DNA of 28,181 nucleotides from Chitinophagaceae bacterium UBA2789. Its GTDB lineage: Bacteria; Bacteroidota; Bacteroidia; Chitinophagales; Chitinophagaceae. Below, piece by piece: positions 1 to 7,545 of this stretch. The position numbers were made by a program, and so were the translations under genes. The first letter of the stretch is position 1; each line of letters begins with the position of its first letter. The DNA is taken from positions 1 through 28,181 of the forward strand of contig DEHX01000047.1 in the NCBI GenBank assembly GCA_002352145.1. The letters are read 5' to 3'. The notes under the pieces are model-generated. The model worked only from the letters and a program-made list of their open reading frames with translations. It did no database searches and was not told where the DNA came from.

Positions 1-2607
1 CAGCAACAGTATTTCAAGGATATCCGTGGAAGAAGAAACACACCAAGGGGCCAGCTATCAGTAAGTGAGTCCATTGGCAAAAAAGATTTTATCCGTTTCA
101 ATGCCAACCCGCTTCCCCGCAGTTTTACCTATGCCGTAGTTGAATTCAAACAAGGCCGCTACCAGGTGGTACTCATGGAGAATTTTGTTAACCGCCGTGT
201 ACTGCTGAAACTGGGAGTAAGGACAAGAGAAAACGAAAAACACCCTAACTATCCTTTACTGGCTTGGGATGGCAAAGGCACAAGACTGGCAGTTTTGTAC
301 AACGATGAAGGAAAAACGAAATTCTTTGTGTATGACGTGGTGAACCGTACCAAACTCTGGAAACATGAAATTCAAAAATTTGACCAGATCCAGGATATGA
401 AATACATGCTGGATAATAATACTCTCTTATTCAGCGGGGTGAGGAGCGGCCAGTCGGATATTTATGTTTACAAAATTGATAAGCAAAGTTTCGAACAGAT
501 CACCAATGATGTATACGATGATCTCGATCCTTCTTTTGTAGCATTTCCCAATAAAACAGGTATCCTGTTTTCCAGCAACCGCCCTTCGGCACAGGCAGCC
601 AGCAGTGATGATTCTTTACCCTGCCCCCGTTTTAATATTTACCTGGTCGATAACTGGAATAAATCAGACTTTAAACAAATATCCAGGCTCACTGACCTGA
701 AAATGGGTAATGCCCGTTTCCCCTCACAATACAACCAGTCGCATTTCACATTTGTAAGCGACGAAAATGGTATCAATAACCGCTATGCCGGTTTCTTTAC
801 TACAGAAAGAGCTGGTTTAGATACACTGGTATTTATTGGTGATGAGGTATTGCGTAACCCTCCCAAAAAAGATGTGGACAGCCTCCTGAGAGAGTGGAAT
901 AAAACAGATATTGACTCTGTTGGGTTTGTTTCTATTACCAACGACTCCTCTTATGTGTTTCCGCTGACCAATTACCAGAGCAGTATGCTCGAAACAAGAA
1001 CAGCAGGCGACAACCAGTTGGTAAGTGAAGTGGTAAAACTGGGTGACGTAAAACTATTATATCGCCTGAAAGTAGACGAGAACACACTCCGTCGCAGGAA
1101 TGTAACAGCAAAAGCAACTGAATACCGGCGCAAATTGATAGAAGAAGAGAAAAAAGCGTTGCGAAAAGAAGCCAACACGGAACAAACCAAGAAAGACACA
1201 CTTACAAAAAAACAACAGGACTTTTTCAATACCGGCTTTGAAGAGGAAAAAACAGATGAAAATAAAACCAAGCTGGGTGATGTGGTTAAGTCGGAAGAGA
1301 TCGTCAAGGAATCCGTATTGAAAAAAGCCAAAGTATATGAATACCGGCCTCCTAAATTCTTCAATGATTATTTAGTGAGTGGTTTCAACAATAACGTTTT
1401 GATTACCCGCTACCAGCCTTACCAGGGCGGATACGGACCTATTCAGTTAAGCAATGGTGATCCGTTCAATGGTATTATCCGTGTCGGAACTTCTGATTTG
1501 TTTGAAGACTGGAAATTTGCCGGTGGTTTCCGTATCAGCCCCGACCTAAAGAATAATGAATACGTTCTAACTACCCAATACCTGAAAAAAAGAATTGATT
1601 ACGGACTTACCTACTATCGTAATGTAATCAATAATCCGCCATTATATAATGATTCAGCCGCATTTGCCAAGTTGTTTACCAACCTTTACCAGGCAAGCGT
1701 TACCTATCCTTTTAACAGGATCAAAAGCCTTCGTTTCAACGTGGCGTACAGAAGCGATAAATATGTTTCACTTTCAACCGACCCGTTATCCTTAAAAGCA
1801 ACTGATAACAGGCAGACTTACGGGCTGGCTCATATCGAATATGTACACGATGATGCCGTTTCCCCGGCCATGAATATCTGGCACGGTCTGAGGTGGAAAG
1901 TATTTATGGATTTCAATGCGAGGCTCACTACTTCTGGTGCTAAGGGACCTAAGAACCATCCGACTACTTTTAATTTCGGCTTTGATGCAAGGCATTACCT
2001 GCCCATTTACCGTAATATTATCTGGGCTGTTCGTGGAGCCGGTGATTTTTCCTGGGGCAATCAAAAGATCATTTATTATTTAGGCGGGGTCGACAACTGG
2101 CTGATGTTTGGCCAAAACCAAAAAGTAGATGATAATGGAAATGTTACCTACCGCTACTTTGATCCATCTAATGTACCTGACCCTGACAATGATTATGCCT
2201 ACCAATCCCTGGCCGTAAACCTGAGAGGCTTCAGACAAAATGTTGCCAATGGTAATAATGCACTGGTGATTAACAGTGAGATTAGGGTTCCTGTCTTTAC
2301 CTCTTTTTTCAATAAGCCTATCAATAATGCATTTCTGAGAAATTTCCAGATAGTGCAGTTCTTTGACCTGGGTACTGCCTGGAACGGTGCGTATGATAAG
2401 CTGGAGAGGCCATCTGTCACTTACGGTGCTCCTCCTGTATTGGTGAAAATCAAAGCAGGCGGTATTGGCCCGTTTGCCGGCGGTTATGGTTTTGGTGCCA
2501 GGAGTACATTATTGGGCTACTTCCTCCGCTTCGATGCCGCATGGGAAATGAATGGGGTATTCCAGGGCAAACCGAGGTACTATTTTGCTATGGGGCTGGA
2601 TTTCTAA
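1..2607 (+). CDS. Beta-propeller (PD40/TolB-like) plus outer-membrane barrel protein, 5' end cut off by window
   Basis: The reading frame is open from base 1, so the true start lies upstream; 868 residues are visible. The N-terminal part has repeated blade-like segments of the TolB/PD40 type, for example phrases like QITNDVYDDLDPSF followed by ILFSSNRP. A charged, Lys/Glu-rich linker follows at about visible residues 370-440. The last 400 or so residues are rich in alternating aromatic and polar strands and end in GLDF, a terminal Phe as expected for an outer-membrane beta-barrel. By family knowledge, propeller domains bind proteins or peptidoglycan-associated partners; a barrel fused behind one suggests an outer-membrane protein with a large periplasmic sensor or scaffold domain. 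The substrate is unknown. A strong terminator follows 24 bases after the stop, ending this unit. The fold assignment is fairly secure, the function is not. Confidence 0.75.
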   Translation, partial: QQQYFKDIRGRRNTPRGQLSVSESIGKKDFIRFNANPLPRSFTYAVVEFKQGRYQVVLMENFVNRRVLLKLGVRTRENEKHPNYPLLAWDGKGTRLAVLYNDEGKTKFFVYDVVNRTKLWKHEIQKFDQIQDMKYMLDNNTLLFSGVRSGQSDIYVYKIDKQSFEQITNDVYDDLDPSFVAFPNKTGILFSSNRPSAQAASSDDSLPCPRFNIYLVDNWNKSDFKQISRLTDLKMGNARFPSQYNQSHFTFVSDENGINNRYAGFFTTERAGLDTLVFIGDEVLRNPPKKDVDSLLREWNKTDIDSVGFVSITNDSSYVFPLTNYQSSMLETRTAGDNQLVSEVVKLGDVKLLYRLKVDENTLRRRNVTAKATEYRRKLIEEEKKALRKEANTEQTKKDTLTKKQQDFFNTGFEEEKTDENKTKLGDVVKSEEIVKESVLKKAKVYEYRPPKFFNDYLVSGFNNNVLITRYQPYQGGYGPIQLSNGDPFNGIIRVGTSDLFEDWKFAGGFRISPDLKNNEYVLTTQYLKKRIDYGLTYYRNVINNPPLYNDSAAFAKLFTNLYQASVTYPFNRIKSLRFNVAYRSDKYVSLSTDPLSLKATDNRQTYGLAHIEYVHDDAVSPAMNIWHGLRWKVFMDFNARLTTSGAKGPKNHPTTFNFGFDARHYLPIYRNIIWAVRGAGDFSWGNQKIIYYLGGVDNWLMFGQNQKVDDNGNVTYRYFDPSNVPDPDNDYAYQSLAVNLRGFRQNVANGNNALVINSEIRVPVFTSFFNKPINNAFLRNFQIVQFFDLGTAWNGAYDKLERPSVTYGAPPVLVKIKAGGIGPFAGGYGFGARSTLLGYFLRFDAAWEMNGVFQGKPRYYFAMGLDF

Positions 2608-2631
2608 ACAGATAATAACTTTTTATACCCG

Positions 2632-2659
2632 AATCCCCTCTAATGAGGGGATTTTTTTT
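2632..2659 (+). terminator. Rho-independent terminator after the propeller/barrel gene
   Basis: A perfect 9-bp stem, AATCCCCTC (2632-2640) and GAGGGGATT (2645-2653), closes a 4-base TAAT loop and runs into a T tract ending at 2659. It separates the two outer-membrane protein genes into different transcription units. Confidence 0.9.
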
Positions 2660-2689
2660 CTCTGGCCAACATTCAATAACTCAAGATTG

Positions 2690-2697
2690 TAATTTTA
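2690..2697 (+). promoter_or_regulatory. Candidate -7 box TAATTTTA for the DUF5686 gene
   Basis: TAATTTTA fits the Bacteroidota -7 consensus TAnnTTTG at 7 of 8 positions (last base A). It ends only six bases before the ATG at 2704, so a transcript starting about 5-7 bases downstream would be leaderless or nearly so. No clear TTG -33 element is present 17-23 bases upstream, so this remains a candidate. Confidence 0.35.
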
Positions 2698-2703
2698 CCG
2701 CCG

Positions 2704-5181
2704 ATGAGTTCGTGTTGTAGAAACGTATTACTTTTTTGCCTGCTGCTGACAACCTTATCCGCTACTTCTCAACGAAAAACAATTTCGGGGATAATTAAGG
2801 ATGCTCACAGTGAAGAACCTGTTCCTTTTGCTTCTGTAAGTTTTAAAAATACCACTACAGGTAATCAATCTGATTCTGCAGGTGTATTCCGCATTGTTGT
2901 GAATGATTGGCCTTCCGATAGTCTTGAAATTTCCTGTGTGGGCTATCAAACTTTCTACTATAAAGTAGACATTTCCCAAACAAACATAAACATAACTATT
3001 ACCCTTGAAAGAGGAACTTTCAGTGAAGGCGCCAACCTGAAAGTAAAGGTGAATAAAGGTTTGCTGGTATGGCGAAAAATTGTCCAAAACAAACCCCGGA
3101 ACGACCGCTATCGCTTCGATAATTTCTCCTACGAATTATATAACAAACTGGAACTAGACCTGAAAAATATCAATTTCGAAAGGTTTGGGAGGTTCAAACC
3201 CCTGCGACCTATCAGTGAACTTATTAACCAAAATATTGATACGGCAGAGGGCCTGAAATATCTTCCTACCTATTTATCAGAAGTATTATCCGACTATTAC
3301 TATCAGAAAAATCCAAAGAAAAGACGGGAGATCATCAAAGCTGTTAATCCCAACGGTGTAAAGAATGAAAGTGTAGTAAAAATGCTGGGGGGAATGGACC
3401 AGGTTGTAAATGTATACAACAACTTTATACCCGTATTTGATAGACAGTTTATCAGCCCGATCAGTGATAACGGTGATTATTATTACAATTACCGGGTGGT
3501 GGACACACAGTTGATTGCCAACCAGCGGTACTTTCATCTTGTCTTCACACCTCGACGGAAGGGAGGTGATACTTTTGAAGGCGACTGCTGGGTGCATGTA
3601 GGCAGCTTCGCTGTTCAGCGGATGAACCTTCGGCTGGGAAAAGAAGCAAATGTAAATTTTGTGGAGAACCTTAGCCTGATACAGGAATACCAGCTCATCA
3701 ATGACTCCACCTGGTTTTTAAGCAAGGACAAATTTGTGGCTGATATTTCACCCACCGGAAAAGATAAGCCCGGTTTTATCGGCCGCAAAACAACCACTTA
3801 TCGGAATGTAGTAGTAAATGATAGCTCTGTCATACAAGAACTTTCAAAAAATAAAATACTGGAAGAGATCATTACGCTTCCTGGTTCATTGGAAAAAGGA
3901 AAAGAATACTGGCAATCTGTACGGCATGAACCGCTCAGCAAAACAGAAAGCAGTATTATCAAAATGATTGATACATTAACGAATGCACCGGTATTTCAGC
4001 GCTTCACAAAAACCATGAGCTTTATTGGTACAGGGTACAAAGACATTGGCAACTACCAGATCGGGCCATGGATGAATTGGATTAGTTCCAACGGGTGGGA
4101 AGGACTGAGGGTTCGCTTTGACCTGGGTACCAATAAATTCTTCGACAAAAAGATAAGGCTTCATGGTTATCTCGCCTATGGATTCGGCGATCAAAAACTA
4201 AAAGGAATGGGTGAGATTTTTTATTTGCCCAACAAAGATCCAAGGATGTATTTATATGCTTCATTTACCAACGATCTGGATTGGGGACAAAATTATTATG
4301 GCGAAATCTCACAGGACAATGTGTTCGCATTGGCTGTTCGTAAACAAGGTGTGCCGGTAAAAAACATCAAGGTGAGGGAGAAGCGGCTGGAATTTTTTAA
4401 AGAGCTGTTTCCGTGGATGTCAAATAAAATCATTGTAACGCATAAATCCAATCTGCCGCTACGAAACCTGGTTCCGCTGGATTCTTTCAGAACTTCAGCC
4501 TCAGATAACCCGTTGACCAGTTTTGAGGTCTCTTTTCGATTGCGTTTTGCTTACTTAGAAAGATTCCTTGAAAATCATTTTTACCGAACCAGTCTCGGCA
4601 GCATCTACCCTATTGGTGAAATTTATATTACCCGTGGCTTCCCGGGTGTATTCAAAAGCAGTTACAGTTACACAAAAATTTCAGCCAGTATTTCCGACTA
4701 TTTTAAAATCCCGCCTTTTGGCAACCTCTCCTTGCTCGTATATGCAGGAAAAACATTCGGCACCCTGCCTTATACACTGCTCGATGTTGCACCGGGAAAT
4801 GAATTGTATTACTACAATAAATATGCATTCAATATGATGAACCGGTGGGAGTTTATCCATGATCAGTATGCAGGTCTTAATGTGGAGCACAATATTGGCA
4901 ACGGCATATTCCGTCTTTTTCCTAAACTAAGACTCCGCCAGTTCTGGACGGCCAAAGCATTATGGGGAAGTCTGTCATCAGAAAACAAGGCTTATAATTT
5001 TAAACAGGGGCACAGTTTTCAGTCACTGGATGGAAATACTTACCTGGAACTGGGTACCGGGGTAGATAATATCTTCAAGGTATTTCGTCTTGATTTTGTC
5101 TGGAGGGCATTCCCTTCTACATTGAAAAAGGAAGGCGATAAAACATTTGGTGTGTTTGGAAGCTTCAGAGTGGTGTTCTGA
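2704..5181 (+). CDS. DUF5686 outer-membrane protein with carboxypeptidase-regulatory-like N-terminal domain
   Basis: This 825-residue protein begins with a Sec signal peptide (hydrophobic LLFCLLLTTL, cleavage near SATSQ at about residue 22). Residues 25-110 form a CarboxypepD_reg-like beta-sandwich (GIIKDAHSEEPVPFASVSF, later DSLEISCVGYQ), a domain common at the N terminus of TonB-dependent receptors and DUF5686 proteins. The remaining 700 residues match the DUF5686 architecture and finish as a beta-barrel ending in FRVVF with a terminal Phe. Family members are Bacteroidota outer-membrane proteins of unknown role. The ATG at 2704 is the only reasonable start because the signal peptide follows at once. 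The 3' end overlaps the convergent glycosyltransferase-fold gene by 17 bases. It is not a TonB receptor in the usual sense, since no plug domain is visible. Confidence 0.85.
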   Translation: MSSCCRNVLLFCLLLTTLSATSQRKTISGIIKDAHSEEPVPFASVSFKNTTTGNQSDSAGVFRIVVNDWPSDSLEISCVGYQTFYYKVDISQTNINITITLERGTFSEGANLKVKVNKGLLVWRKIVQNKPRNDRYRFDNFSYELYNKLELDLKNINFERFGRFKPLRPISELINQNIDTAEGLKYLPTYLSEVLSDYYYQKNPKKRREIIKAVNPNGVKNESVVKMLGGMDQVVNVYNNFIPVFDRQFISPISDNGDYYYNYRVVDTQLIANQRYFHLVFTPRRKGGDTFEGDCWVHVGSFAVQRMNLRLGKEANVNFVENLSLIQEYQLINDSTWFLSKDKFVADISPTGKDKPGFIGRKTTTYRNVVVNDSSVIQELSKNKILEEIITLPGSLEKGKEYWQSVRHEPLSKTESSIIKMIDTLTNAPVFQRFTKTMSFIGTGYKDIGNYQIGPWMNWISSNGWEGLRVRFDLGTNKFFDKKIRLHGYLAYGFGDQKLKGMGEIFYLPNKDPRMYLYASFTNDLDWGQNYYGEISQDNVFALAVRKQGVPVKNIKVREKRLEFFKELFPWMSNKIIVTHKSNLPLRNLVPLDSFRTSASDNPLTSFEVSFRLRFAYLERFLENHFYRTSLGSIYPIGEIYITRGFPGVFKSSYSYTKISASISDYFKIPPFGNLSLLVYAGKTFGTLPYTLLDVAPGNELYYYNKYAFNMMNRWEFIHDQYAGLNVEHNIGNGIFRLFPKLRLRQFWTAKALWGSLSSENKAYNFKQGHSFQSLDGNTYLELGTGVDNIFKVFRLDFVWRAFPSTLKKEGDKTFGVFGSFRVVF

Positions 5182-5932
5182 GCATTTTGTTCAGCTTCCT
5201 GAGCCTTGCATATTTAAGGAAATTATGCCAGGCATGCATTCTTGATAACAAATAGCCCGGGCCGCCATCAAGAATGCCCAGTTTAAAAAGATAATTTTTT
5301 AGAAAGGCACAAACCGGTGAAAACAACATTTTAAAAACACCGGACTTCTTGCCCTGCAGATGATATTTAGCCGCAAGAAAAAGGGCATCTTTTTTGAATC
5401 TAACGGACAGTTGGCCGCTATCGCTGTAAATAGTATGAGAAATAAATCCGTGCAGATTTTCAACTGGAATATTTTGCCGGTAAAACAAGTTTTCATTTAT
5501 CTGTTGCCTTTCAAACCTGATGCTTCGTTTATTCGCCAGCCTGATATGAAACTCTTTGCCCCATTCACCGTGCCGCAGCCATTTATTCTTATAAAAATTT
5601 CTGAACCGGATACGATACGCTTTAGCAGGTTCTTTTAATTCAAGTTGCCTGATGGAAGATTTTAGTTCTTCGTCCAGTTCTTCGCCGGTATGCAACATCA
5701 ATACCCAGTCATATGCTGCCCTTGCAGCAGCATTGTACCTTACACGGTCATATCCCTCCCATTTCCCTTTGTAAAGCTTCGCATTGTAATTACGAGATGC
5801 CTGCTCCGCGAAGTCAGTATCAGTTGTATCATATAAAATTATTTCTGCGTTAAGTCCGCCAGTACTCTTCAGCGTCTTTTCGGTGCCTTCCGCATCATCT
5901 TTAGAAACCAGGATCACAACTGACAAGTTCAT
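5165..5932 (-). CDS. GT2-fold glycosyltransferase-like protein, WaaE/KdtX-like, with degenerate DxD region
   Basis: From the ATG at 5932 the product is 255 residues. It opens with the GT-A-like strand MNLSVVILVSKDD, then a second strand ending in YDTTDTD and the segment KGKWEGYDRVRYNAA. That is the layout of the WaaE/KdtX group of family 2 glycosyltransferases, which add sugars to LPS core in the cytoplasm. Where those enzymes carry an LDADE-type metal-binding motif, this protein has LHTGEE at residues 80-85, so the usual DxD aspartates are missing. A basic, amphipathic C terminus could contact the membrane. A longer frame reaches 5977, but that start would lie inside the glp palindrome, and the first strand begins naturally at 5932. 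The gene is divergent from glpK and overlaps the DUF5686 gene by 17 bases at its 3' end. The fold is likely; the activity is uncertain. Confidence 0.72.
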   Translation of the reverse strand: MNLSVVILVSKDDAEGTEKTLKSTGGLNAEIILYDTTDTDFAEQASRNYNAKLYKGKWEGYDRVRYNAAARAAYDWVLMLHTGEELDEELKSSIRQLELKEPAKAYRIRFRNFYKNKWLRHGEWGKEFHIRLANKRSIRFERQQINENLFYRQNIPVENLHGFISHTIYSDSGQLSVRFKKDALFLAAKYHLQGKKSGVFKMLFSPVCAFLKNYLFKLGILDGGPGYLLSRMHAWHNFLKYARLRKLNKMLRTPL

Positions 5933-5975
5933 ATTGAGGCTTTCAATACAAGTTAATATGGCATTCTTCAAAAAC

Positions 5976-5993
5976 ACTTGACATTTGTCAAGT
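5976..5993. promoter_or_regulatory. Perfect palindrome, candidate operator of the glycerol operon
   Basis: ACTTGACA-TT-TGTCAAGT is an 8+8 bp perfect inverted repeat with a 2-base centre, 43 bases before the glpK ATG. Its core TTGACATTTGTCAA has the TTGAC-N4-GTCAA shape of Crp/Fnr-superfamily sites. It overlaps the predicted -33 element of glpK and lies just upstream of the divergent glycosyltransferase-like gene, so it could control either or both. No regulator gene is nearby. Confidence 0.6.
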
Positions 5994-6016
5994 TGATACT
6001 ATTTTCAGTAATTTTC
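5985..6016 (+). promoter_or_regulatory. Candidate glpK promoter (TTG, 21-base spacer, TAATTTTC)
   Basis: A -33 TTG (5985-5987, within the run TTTG) sits 21 bases before TAATTTTC (6009-6016), which matches the TAnnTTTG -7 consensus except for the last base. This spacing is within the 17-23 bases described for Bacteroidota promoters. It would give a short 5' leader of roughly 15 bases before the glpK ATG. The -33 element is embedded in the palindrome, which favours direct control of transcription initiation. Confidence 0.45.
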
Positions 6017-6036
6017 TCATCATAATAAAATAAGCC

Positions 6037-7536
6037 ATGCCACATTACATTCTTTCTTTAGATCAGGGCACCACCAGCAGCCGTAGTCTTGTTTTTGATA
6101 AACAGGGTAACATCGTAAGCCAGGCGCAGAAAGAGTTCAGGCAGTACTATCCGCAACCGGGCTGGGTAGAACATGATGCCAATGAAATATGGAGTACGCA
6201 ATTTGGCACTATGGCAGAAGCAGTGGCAAAAGCCGGCATTAATATGAAACAAATTGCGGGTATTGGCATTACCAACCAACGGGAAACAACCGTAGTATGG
6301 GACAAAAAAACCGGGCAACCTGTCTATAATGCAATCGTATGGCAGGACAGAAGAACAGCCGCATTATGTGATGAATTAAAATCAGCAGGAAAGGCTGCAA
6401 TGATTCGCCAAAAAACGGGGCTGGTTATTGATGCCTATTTTTCTGCGACAAAGCTTAAATGGATTCTGGATAATGTATCCGGTACAAGAGACAGGGCTGT
6501 AAAAGGCGAATTGGCTTTCGGTACTATTGATAGCTGGCTGACATGGAAACTTACCAATGGAGAAGTTCATGTAACCGATGTATCCAACGCCTCAAGAACA
6601 ATGCTCTTTAATATTCATACTTTACAATGGGATGAAGAATTGCTGAAATTATTTGACATCCCGGCTGCTATACTGCCGGAAGTAAAACCAAGCAGCAAGA
6701 TCTATGGGGTAACCGGTAATATCATTCCTGACTCAAGAATACCCATTGCAGGAATCGCAGGCGACCAGCAGGCAGCATTATTCGGTCAGCTTTGTACTCA
6801 ACCGGGCATGGTAAAGAATACGTATGGCACAGGTTGTTTTATGCTGATGAATACAGGAGAAAAAGCGATCGCTTCCAGTAATAATTTACTTACCACTATA
6901 GCCTGGCAAATTGACGGAAAGACAGAGTATGCCCTGGAAGGAAGCGTATTCATAGCAGGAGCAGTAGTGCAATGGCTGCGGGATGAACTGAAGATCATCC
7001 GCACTTCGGCAGAAGTAGAAAAACTATCTGCACAGGTAAAAGATGCCGAAGGCGTATATATTGTTCCTGCATTTGCAGGCTTGGGTGCACCACATTGGAA
7101 TCAATATGCAAGAGGCTGTATATTCGGTCTGACCCGGGGAAGTAACAATGCACATATTGCCCGGGCAGCTTTAGACAGCATCGCCTATCAAACCTTCGAT
7201 GTGTTGAAAGCAATGGAAGCCGATGCCGGTATCAATATTGCTGAACTAAGAGTTGACGGTGGTGCAACAGTCAATAACCAGTTGATGCAGTTTCAAAGTG
7301 ACATTCTGAATTGTAAAGTGGTGCGGCCTGTCATAACAGAAACCACGGCATTGGGGGCTGCCTATCTTGCTGGACTGGCTGTGGGCTATTGGAAAAACAT
7401 TGCAGAAATTAAGGAACAATGGCAGGCTGAAAAAACCTTTGCACCTGCACTGAATGATGAAAAAAGAAAAGATCTGGTGAAAGGCTGGCAAAGGGCGGTA
7501 AAAGCTTCTATTACCTGGGCTGATAATAATGAATAA
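6037..7536 (+). CDS. glpK: Glycerol kinase
   Basis: GlpK phosphorylates glycerol with ATP to sn-glycerol 3-phosphate in the cytoplasm, trapping it after facilitated entry. The 499-residue length is exactly that of the family. The FGGY-kinase ATP-binding signature is at the N terminus (LDQGTTSSRSLVF, residues 7-19), followed by PGWVEHDANEIW, the substrate-proximal GITNQRETTVVWD, and the C-terminal FGGY motif region GLGAPHWNQYARG and LRVDGGATVNNQLMQFQSD. It is the first gene of a glpK-glpD-glpF-RidA unit; glpD begins 9 bases after its stop. The start is fixed by the immediate LDQGTT strand. Regulation is probably at the promoter overlapping the palindrome 43 bases upstream. Confidence 0.97.
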   Translation: MPHYILSLDQGTTSSRSLVFDKQGNIVSQAQKEFRQYYPQPGWVEHDANEIWSTQFGTMAEAVAKAGINMKQIAGIGITNQRETTVVWDKKTGQPVYNAIVWQDRRTAALCDELKSAGKAAMIRQKTGLVIDAYFSATKLKWILDNVSGTRDRAVKGELAFGTIDSWLTWKLTNGEVHVTDVSNASRTMLFNIHTLQWDEELLKLFDIPAAILPEVKPSSKIYGVTGNIIPDSRIPIAGIAGDQQAALFGQLCTQPGMVKNTYGTGCFMLMNTGEKAIASSNNLLTTIAWQIDGKTEYALEGSVFIAGAVVQWLRDELKIIRTSAEVEKLSAQVKDAEGVYIVPAFAGLGAPHWNQYARGCIFGLTRGSNNAHIARAALDSIAYQTFDVLKAMEADAGINIAELRVDGGATVNNQLMQFQSDILNCKVVRPVITETTALGAAYLAGLAVGYWKNIAEIKEQWQAEKTFAPALNDEKRKDLVKGWQRAVKASITWADNNE

Positions 7537-7545
7537 TACGGCCCC

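Noticed and set aside
972..1364. Antisense open frame of 130 codons within the propeller/barrel gene
   Set aside because: It is the complement of the Lys/Glu-rich linker, giving an artificial Ser/Phe/Leu-rich sequence with no domain or start context.
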